NCBI RefSeq assembly: GCF_022701255.1 | Contig: NZ_CP031705.1 | Coordinates: forward strand, 4,712,001-4,776,000 | Direction of reading: 5' to 3' | Length of the DNA stretch: 64,000 nt | From: Microcoleus vaginatus HSN003 | GTDB lineage: Bacteria > Cyanobacteriota > Cyanobacteriia > Cyanobacteriales > Microcoleaceae | Shown here: positions 58,446 through 64,000 of the stretch, piece after piece | Numbering within the stretch: the stretch's first letter is position 1 | Layout of the letters: each line of letters starts with the position of its first letter | The notes under the pieces: model-generated | What the model saw: only the letters and a program-made list of their open reading frames with translations | Database searches by the model: none | What the model was told of the DNA's origin: nothing | Position numbers and translations under genes: made by a program

Positions 58446-58550
58446 TTGGCAGTTGGCAGTTGACGGTTGACGGTTGACGGTTGACAACCAACAGTCAACA
58501 GTGAACAGTCAACAGTGAACAGCCAACAGCGAACAGTCAACAGCCAACTG
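58446..58550. repeat. Array of TTGACGG/CAACAGT short repeats
   Basis: About 100 bases: GTTGACGGTTGACGGTTGAC, then CAACAGTCAACAGTGAACAG and variants. The two parts are complementary so a hairpin between rpaB and the next gene is possible. Confidence 0.8.
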
Positions 58551-58554
58551 ACAA

Positions 58555-59205
58555 ATGACAAAATCTGATCCCAATAAAGTTTTGCGGCAATTGCCCTTAG
58601 TTGCAGGAGGGTTAGCAGGTACGCTGCTAATGGTAAACCGCTTGCTGACAGAGCAAATTACAGATTCTCAAGCTCGATCGGACGCTTTGGGAGTAATTAT
58701 CAGCGCTTTGCTGATTTTAACAGGTTTGCTGTGGCAGCAGGTGCAAGCGCGATCGCCCGATTCCGTAAAACTTATCGGCGAAGAAGGTTTTGAATTTGCG
58801 CCGGATTTGCCGGATGCTGTGAAAATAGAATTAGCCTGGGCGTCGCGTTTGCTGTTGACAAATACCGCCACAAGGTCGATCGTAGTTGTGTATCAAGGAA
58901 AAGTTTTATTGCGGCGCGGTATTTTAGGCATCAATCCCGAAGTCAAACCGGGGCCGATTTTGCAGCGAGTGCTCGACAAAAACAAACCAGTTTATTTAGT
59001 AAATCTCAATATTTATCCCGGGCGAATAGAATTTGACTATTTGCCAGAAAATACTCAAGGAGTCATCTGTCAGCCGATCGGCAGCCAAGGCGTTTTAATC
59101 TTAGGTGCTAACGCACCCCGCAGCTACACAAAACAAGATGAAAACTGGGTTGAAGGGATTGCCGACAAACTAGAAAATACCCTCATACAGCACCTAAATT
59201 GTTAG
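58555..59205 (+). CDS. Cofactor assembly of complex C subunit B (CCB-type)
   Basis: A 216-residue membrane-associated protein: two N-terminal helices (LPLVAGGLAGTLLMVNRLLT, ALGVIISALLILTGLLWQQV) and a soluble domain (RSIVVVYQGKVLLRRGI, VICQPIGSQGVLILGANAPR). It matches the CCB2/CCB4-like family required to attach haem ci to cytochrome b6 of the b6f complex. In cyanobacteria the same role is assumed. Confidence 0.8.
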   Translation: MTKSDPNKVLRQLPLVAGGLAGTLLMVNRLLTEQITDSQARSDALGVIISALLILTGLLWQQVQARSPDSVKLIGEEGFEFAPDLPDAVKIELAWASRLLLTNTATRSIVVVYQGKVLLRRGILGINPEVKPGPILQRVLDKNKPVYLVNLNIYPGRIEFDYLPENTQGVICQPIGSQGVLILGANAPRSYTKQDENWVEGIADKLENTLIQHLNC

Positions 59206-59263
59206 TTGATACCAATGTATTGCTAACCGTATAACCTGCTACAATCCAGTGTAAGATTTAAAA

Positions 59264-59878
59264 ATGGCACAAAAAACTCTCTGGAAAAATTGGAGAATGT
59301 TGCTCGGTATCGGTGCCCTGGTTATGGCAGTGTTGATTAGCCTATCTGGGTCTTTAGCACAAATACCAGCTAACTTGCCCTGCAATTTGGAAGGAGATGT
59401 ACCAATCCACAAGAACACTGTTTTTTACTCGGCAGTGCTTTTTTACAACTCTACAGCTATGCCGCTGACAGGCATAATTGTGCTGGTGGTGTCGATTCTC
59501 ATTCCTCTTTCGCATTATTCTGAAGTGACGGAGGAGACAAAGGTTCTGGCTTGTACTAGCGCCGCTGCAATTATGTTGTCTTTGCTAGCTTTGATGCTCG
59601 CGGTGTATAGTGCTTTTTCACTGCTGGTATTCGGCCAGTATCAGCACCTTACCAGTGCAGAGTTTGACGGTTACACATACAACTTAGGCTTCAAAAGTTC
59701 TTATGTCGTCATTGGCAAATGCGATCGCTTCAATATTCGCTGTGGTTGCTCCGTGGATATCACTTTAGACTCTGAAGACTATCCTGGAAATTCAGTAACT
59801 CCTAGCCTTGAACAAAATGTTAAAACAAAAATTATTTATTTTAAGACTAAAAGTCGGACTATTCCTATTTCAAAGTAG
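59264..59878 (+). CDS. Hypothetical membrane protein
   Basis: A 204-residue protein, not recognised. Predicted signal or anchor (MLLGIGALVMAVLISLSGSL), then a pair of membrane helices (MPLTGIIVLVVSILIPLS and LACTSAAAIMLSLLALMLAV), and a C-terminal exported domain with Cys (GKCDRFNIRCGCSVDIT). Probably an inner-membrane protein. Confidence 0.65.
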   Translation: MAQKTLWKNWRMLLGIGALVMAVLISLSGSLAQIPANLPCNLEGDVPIHKNTVFYSAVLFYNSTAMPLTGIIVLVVSILIPLSHYSEVTEETKVLACTSAAAIMLSLLALMLAVYSAFSLLVFGQYQHLTSAEFDGYTYNLGFKSSYVVIGKCDRFNIRCGCSVDITLDSEDYPGNSVTPSLEQNVKTKIIYFKTKSRTIPISK

Positions 59879-59911
59879 CGCGTTAAAATCTAACCTTTAA
59901 ACCCAGCTACT

Positions 59912-60246
59912 ATGACAACTAATTTGCTCCTCAATCTGCACCGTTTACCCAACCGCTTATCGATCGAGGGTTCTATCGGTATTGAGCTAGTCAAAGGACT
60001 CCTAGTATTTCGCCCACCAAAATACAGGAGCGAATAGAAACCTTAATCGCTCAAAAAACAGAATCAGCTCTCACTTCTGAAGAACAAACAGAACTAGATC
60101 AATATCAACAATTGGTTGATTATCTAAATTTGGTTAACGAAACGATAAAGAAAGCTCTTTTGTATCCTCTACACGGTACTGTCAAGCGCTATGATGACCC
60201 CTTTGAACCTGCTGCACCGTCAGAAGATTGGGAAGTGCTGCAATGA
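59912..60246 (+). pseudogene. Decayed antitoxin of a VapBC-type pair
   Basis: First frame MTTNLLLNLHRLPNRLSIEG, then IELVKGLLVFRPPKY, ends at TAG 60035. A second frame, shifted, continues RIETLIAQKTESALTSEEQT and DYLNLVNETIKKALLYPLHG, ending VKRYDDPFEPAAPSEDWEVL. The pieces match two kinds of cyanobacterial antitoxin joined together, so deletions and a frameshift occurred. Its end overlaps the start of the PIN remnant (ATGA). Confidence 0.65.
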
Positions 60247-60561
60247 TTGTACTGGATACTCATATATGGGTGTAGTGGGTTGACCACAATGCGCGACTGA
60301 CTCAAAAACACCAGGACTGGATACCACAATATCAGTCTCAAGGTTTAGGAGTTAGCATAATTTCTTGTTGGGAAGTCGCTAAATTGGTAGAGCTGGGAAT
60401 ACTAACTCTGTCCATTTATTATTCAGTCACCCAAACTCACGGATTTTCACCGCGCTCCTGCTGACCAACTTATTGTAGCAACAGCGAAAATACATGAGTC
60501 CCCGGTGCTGACGGCTGACGCGAAAATTTGGTCAGCTCCTGAAGTGCAGACTCTTAAATAA
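60243..60561 (+). pseudogene. Decayed VapC PIN toxin
   Basis: MIVLDTHIWV is followed by an in-frame TAG, then WVDHNARLTQKHQDWIPQYQ and SIISCWEVAKLVELGI. A deletion and frameshift follow, after which DFHRAPADQLIVATAKIHES and LTADAKIWSAPEVQTLK appear in other frames. The PIN acidic residues are spread over the pieces. Confidence 0.75.
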
Positions 60562-60662
60562 TAGAAGTGGAAATGTGTGGATTCTGTTTACATTTATAAG
60601 TTCGTAGGGTGCGCTTAGCGCACCTTACTAGCTCAAAACTCTCAACTCAAAACTCAAAACTA

Positions 60663-61340
60663 CTAGCGAGCCCAGTCAGTACCGCGCCACAGCGTAAAAA
60701 ACAAAACACTAGAAATTAGCGCGCCCAGCAGCCACTTAATAGCATTTTTAAATAACCCCACGCGCTGACTTGACTGAACCGCAGCGCTTTGCGTCTGTAA
60801 CCGTTCCTTAGCCGGAGTAATTCTCGAAAGAATTTGCTCTTTCAATTGCTGTGGGTTTTGCGTATCCGCTGGTACCCCCAAACGGGTAAGTTCCCCGGCC
60901 AAATTCCTTAAATCTTCAGGACTACCCTTATTCAGCCGTTCTTCCACCTGCTGCAACTGAGCTAATTGTTGGTTTGCTTGAGTAGTAATTTGCTGGTTGT
61001 TTTGGTTGTTGACGTAGATAGTGCCAAAAATTCCCAAAGGCAGCATCAACAGAAAAACCAGACCTAGCAGCAGACACACCCAAGACAAAACCTTCAAAAA
61101 AACGTCTTCCAAGCCTTTGCGATCGTACCCTTCGCCAAAAAATATCAGCGCCATTGCCAGTAAAGGAACTGGCACCCGTTCCACTACAGCCCCAATTGTT
61201 TGCAATTCCCAGAGGCGATTGCCAAAATTTGCTGGTATAAGAACTGCGATCGTATCTAATACAGACAAAATTAATAGACCGTAGCCAATCCAACGTAGTC
61301 TGTAGATAGAAAAACCTTGTTCGCCTTGTAAGTCATTCAT
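60663..61340 (-). CDS. hpsJ: HpsJ family protein
   Basis: About 225 residues with start at 61340 (MNDLQGEQGFSIYRLRWIGY); the longer frame to 61412 has no ribosome binding site. Three N-terminal helices (LILSVLDTIAVLIP, VPLLAMALIFFGEG, VCLLLGLVFLLMLPLG), a Gln-rich coiled coil (NQQITTQANQQLAQLQQVEE) and a C-terminal helix. HpsJ-like proteins act in hormogonium polysaccharide secretion in Nostoc and accompany exosortase A loci. It follows crtA and its partner on the same strand. Confidence 0.82.
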   Translation of the reverse strand: MNDLQGEQGFSIYRLRWIGYGLLILSVLDTIAVLIPANFGNRLWELQTIGAVVERVPVPLLAMALIFFGEGYDRKGLEDVFLKVLSWVCLLLGLVFLLMLPLGIFGTIYVNNQNNQQITTQANQQLAQLQQVEERLNKGSPEDLRNLAGELTRLGVPADTQNPQQLKEQILSRITPAKERLQTQSAAVQSSQRVGLFKNAIKWLLGALISSVLFFTLWRGTDWAR

Positions 61341-61517
61341 AAAATAATCAGAGTTGTTGTTAAGAAAAATCTCTCTTGACCCCGCCCAAGAACGGATACA
61401 AGTCCCCGACAACAGTCGTGGAGAGTCAAAAATTTAGACTCTTGTTCAAGCTTCCAGATTCACCTGTGGAGTAAATCTAAAATCTAAAAGCTAAAATCTA
61501 AAATCGACTGACTCGAC

Positions 61518-62186
61518 TCAAGGAGCGGGAAATCGCGGCTGCCACCACCCATACCAAGAAACCCAAGCATTCTCTAGAATTTTTTTGGCATTTTCTGGAG
61601 TTGTTTTATCCAAAGGCACAGACATCTGAGTCCACAAACAGCGTCGGTCTTGAATATTTCCCCTACCCAACAACCAAAACAGAATACGGTTTGGCTGCCA
61701 ATCGCGAGTATTTCGATTATATCTAAACTGTTGGGAAGTTACTGTAGGACTGCCATGAGGATTGATACATGAACTCAAATACAGTCGATTTTGCTGTTGC
61801 AAAAGTCCGTGAAACCCCGCGCCTTGAGTGTTTGCCAATGTTAGTCTACCAGGATTCGACTTAAGAATAGTATGTCCCTTCATCATACCTTCCACATCCC
61901 CAATGCTGTCTACCCCATAGCGCATCTCTATTTCTAGAGGTATGCTATTTTTTTGATATTCATATTTCCTGGCAGCTTTGAATCCTGAATTCTCCCTAAT
62001 TGCCAGCGGCGCGCTCTTGTTTAGTTTCCAATCGGCTAGAGGCACCGACTCGGGAAACTCAAACGGGGTTGCCACATTCTTGCCGTCTGATGGATAGAAA
62101 ACCACTTTTCCGGCAACCAACAAAACCCCTCCCAAAGTCACAGCCAACAGGGAAAGCCTAAGTGGTTTCCAAGAGGTAATAGCCAT
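61518..62186 (-). CDS. Cyanoexosortase A system-associated protein
   Basis: A 222-residue protein with one N-terminal helix (LRLSLLAVTLGGVLLVAGKV) and an exported domain (YEYQKNSIPLEIEMRYGVDS, NRLYLSSCINPHGSPTVTSQ). It is the usual neighbour of cyanoexosortase A. The start at 62186 overlaps the exosortase stop (TAATG), proving coupling; the two extra codons upstream are not used. Confidence 0.85.
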   Translation of the reverse strand: MAITSWKPLRLSLLAVTLGGVLLVAGKVVFYPSDGKNVATPFEFPESVPLADWKLNKSAPLAIRENSGFKAARKYEYQKNSIPLEIEMRYGVDSIGDVEGMMKGHTILKSNPGRLTLANTQGAGFHGLLQQQNRLYLSSCINPHGSPTVTSQQFRYNRNTRDWQPNRILFWLLGRGNIQDRRCLWTQMSVPLDKTTPENAKKILENAWVSWYGWWQPRFPAP

Positions 62187-63037
62187 TAGCAATTCTGTCC
62201 TTCCTTATTTTGGGGTTGGTCTTTCAAAATTGCAAACCAGCAGAATAACCCGAAAATAGAGACAGCAATCATCGAAAAGATTACCGAACCACTTCCTTCG
62301 TGCCAGTATTTAAATGCTTCGGATTGAGATAGCGATACCAGGACAGCCATGAGAGCAACTCGCGCGGCATTTACTATAAATGCAGTAATTATGGCCACGA
62401 ATGGTAATACAATTTTCTGACCCCTCGTGGTAGGAAACATCAGCAAGAAAACCAGAGCCATTCCTAACAATTGTAGTATCGCATTAACTCCCGAACAGCC
62501 GTGATAAACTTCCACGCTGCCCTTTTCCAAGATTAGAAAAACCCCTTTCCTCACCACTTCAAATCCTAGATAGTGGAGGAGGAAAGCTGAGAATTTTGCT
62601 GTTAATAGGGCTACATCAACGAATACTCCGATCAATCCGGGAGGAATAACTATATAGGCAAGAATTAGAAGTTCCTGCCAATATTGTTTCAGTCCTTTTG
62701 TTCCAGAAGCCAGCAATGCGAGACTGATTCCCGACAAAAAAGGTGTTGCTCGGATAAAAAAGTCGTATCCAGATATGGACGAACTTTTGAGCAATATTAA
62801 ACCAATTAACGATGAACCAAAGAAGCTGGCAAAAATTCCGCTTTCAAAAGTTAAGGATTCGTGCCTTTCCCAAATGAGAAATGCTACTATTCCCCAAAAC
62901 AGTAACATTGTGCCGAACAGGTCAGTGTCGTTGGTTCTGGAAGTCAGAGTTAGGTGTAGGGCAATCAAACCGGAGCCGATGCCTAACAGCCAGTATTTAG
63001 GTTCTTGGACGTGCTTGAGCCAGTTTATTTCGGTCAT
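62186..63037 (-). CDS. crtA: Cyanoexosortase A
   Basis: A 283-residue multi-helix membrane transpeptidase/protease that sorts PEP-CTERM proteins. The active-site residues are present: Cys in VEVYHGCSGVNAILQ, Arg in VNAARVALMAVLV, His in FKYWHEGSGS. Around eight membrane helices. No PEP-CTERM substrate is visible in the window. Confidence 0.92.
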   Translation of the reverse strand: MTEINWLKHVQEPKYWLLGIGSGLIALHLTLTSRTNDTDLFGTMLLFWGIVAFLIWERHESLTFESGIFASFFGSSLIGLILLKSSSISGYDFFIRATPFLSGISLALLASGTKGLKQYWQELLILAYIVIPPGLIGVFVDVALLTAKFSAFLLHYLGFEVVRKGVFLILEKGSVEVYHGCSGVNAILQLLGMALVFLLMFPTTRGQKIVLPFVAIITAFIVNAARVALMAVLVSLSQSEAFKYWHEGSGSVIFSMIAVSIFGLFCWFAILKDQPQNKEGQNC

Positions 63038-63424
63038 TGCTGCTTTTTGTTTTTCCTAAAAGCTTCTAAAATGCTTAATCTTGTAACTCTATTAAAATTA
63101 TCAGCTACAAACCCTTGAATTTATGGGTTTTTGATGATTTTTAACTAAATCTTCACAAAGATTGACAAGAGCGAATGTCTGTGATATTTATTTGCCGCTA
63201 ATTAAATCTGAAGTTAGGCGCAAAAACCAAAGAAAACAGGTTTTTTAACTCTGAGCGATCGCACTCCACGAAAGATTTTCTTTCCTCAAACCCGGTTTCT
63301 GCGCCTAGAGTTTAAATGTAAAGCTTGAACGCAAGACAGAAACCTTTCTTGGACGCACTCTTGAGCTTGAAAACCAGTTTTTTACCGAGGCTGGTTTTTG
63401 GTAGCCCGTGCGTCCAGGAGTAGA
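63038..63424. other. Intergenic region with hairpin
   Basis: Contains AACCCGGTTTCT at about 63288 and a terminator-like stem AAAACCAG (63370)/CTGGTTTT (63391) 27 bases downstream of the rfbB stop. No gene. Confidence 0.5.
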
Positions 63425-64000
63425 TTAATTAGAGTAAACTTTCCGGTAGTAAGTTTGATATTCCTCCGAAAGCAGGGGTTCCCACCACTCCCGATGGGCT
63501 AAGTACCATTCTACCGTCTGCCGCAAACCTTCTTCAACGGTTACTGAGGGAGTCCAACCTAACTCAGTTTTAATTTTGCTGGCATCAATAGCGTAACGCC
63601 GATCGTGCCCCGCTCTGTCTTTGACAAATGTGATCAATTGTTCGCAAGGACGGGCGGGTAAATCCTCAGCTAATTCGTCCATTAGCTGACACAGCATTTT
63701 TACTAAATCGAGATTTTTTACCTCGTTGTTGCCGCCAACATTGTAGGTTTCCCCAGGCTGACCACGGTGAATAACGGCATCTAAAGCGCGGCAGTGGTCG
63801 AGCACGTAAAGCCAATCTCGCACGTTTTGACCGTCGCCGTAAACTGGCAGCGGTTTGCCCAATAGCATATTGATGCACATTAATGGAATGAGCTTTTCTG
63901 GGAAGTGATAGGGGCCGTAATTGTTGGAACAATTGGTGATAATTGTCGGGACGCCGTAGGTGTGGAAATAGGCGCGGGCGAGGTGGTCACTGCCAGCTTT
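63425..64000 (-). CDS. rfbB: dTDP-glucose 4,6-dehydratase, C-terminal part
   Basis: Open to the window edge; 191 codons are visible. It begins in the family motif [20 protein letters not shown], then [39 protein letters not shown] and [19 protein letters not shown]. These are typical of RfbB/RmlB, which makes dTDP-4-keto-6-deoxyglucose for rhamnose and other surface sugars. The N-terminal NAD-binding part is outside the window. Confidence 0.94.
   Translation of the reverse strand, partial: KAGSDHLARAYFHTYGVPTIITNCSNNYGPYHFPEKLIPLMCINMLLGKPLPVYGDGQNVRDWLYVLDHCRALDAVIHRGQPGETYNVGGNNEVKNLDLVKMLCQLMDELAEDLPARPCEQLITFVKDRAGHDRRYAIDASKIKTELGWTPSVTVEEGLRQTVEWYLAHREWWEPLLSEEYQTYYRKVYSN

Noticed and set aside
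58446..58550. Short repeats after rpaB as a CRISPR
   Set aside because: Units are 7-14 bp without spacers; they are short cyanobacterial tandem repeats.

Overview
The window is chromosomal DNA of a phycobilisome-containing cyanobacterium, most likely a filamentous Oscillatoriales-type organism (Microcoleus/Oscillatoria/Tychonema-like). Evidence seen directly: psbA (D1), psb30, the core-membrane linker apcE, the cyanobacterial atp operon order including a b' subunit, a RpaB response regulator, NarM, a cyanoexosortase/HpsJ cluster typical of filamentous gliding forms, very frequent GCGATCGC (HIP1) octamers, and abundant heptad (CTAAAAT-type) and palindromic AGAAACC(C/G)GGTTTCT repeats between genes. 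Genus assignment is inference.

Layout. 0-5 kb: DUF4342 protein, a decayed transposase, a Pro/Ala-rich membrane protein behind an array of 11-bp repeats, a block of composite repeats and a HD-like protein. 5-15 kb: housekeeping genes comM, HIT hydrolase, psbA (high-light Glu130 form, with an RpaB-type HLR1 site upstream), lnt, bestrophin, recJ and the tiny psb30. 15-20 kb: YkgJ, YggT and small proteins, aroE broken by interspersed G/C-rich repeats, an AAA ATPase. 20-24 kb: PfpI pseudogene and phoX with a good Pho box, in a segment bounded by two inverted copies of a ~97-bp MITE. 24-31 kb: apcE with strong terminators, a methyltransferase carrying an in-frame repeat, a PIN toxin pair, a candidate structured RNA/attenuator, and a 128-bp repeat in two copies. 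31-38 kb: accessory region with an IS630-type element that splits a secreted-protein gene, a Uma2 protein, and an IscB RNA-guided nuclease element with a highly structured candidate omega-RNA inserted against a HigBA-like toxin-antitoxin pair; then moaA opposite narM. 38-45 kb: complete atpI-B-E-F2-F-H-A-G operon with terminator. 45-50 kb: DUF2442, three tandem XRE regulators, a gene with an in-frame TGA, and a GTPase flanked by two Uma2 paralogues. 50-54 kb: ferredoxin, DUF3326, CPBP protease, TIGR02587/TIGR02588 membrane pair. 54-56 kb: a row of three toxin-antitoxin loci (decayed HicBA, Phd-VapC, MazEF-like) plus a MITE. 56-60.6 kb: radA, rpaB, a complex C (cytochrome b6f haem) assembly factor and a decayed VapBC. 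60.6-64 kb: hpsJ, exosortase-associated protein, cyanoexosortase A and the 3' part of rfbB, all on the minus strand.

How the genes connect. Photosynthesis and energy genes (psbA, psb30, apcE, CCB factor, ferredoxin, atp operon) share the window with RpaB, whose binding motif lies upstream of psbA. moaA and narM both serve nitrate reductase. The exosortase cluster serves processing and export of PEP-CTERM proteins and extracellular polysaccharide. The accessory segments are dominated by toxin-antitoxin pairs, Uma2 proteins and short mobile repeats. The most notable system is the IscB element, because the nuclease looks catalytically intact and its guide-RNA locus can be read as a nested set of stems. 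IscB itself is a known family; I saw no clearly undescribed multi-gene system.
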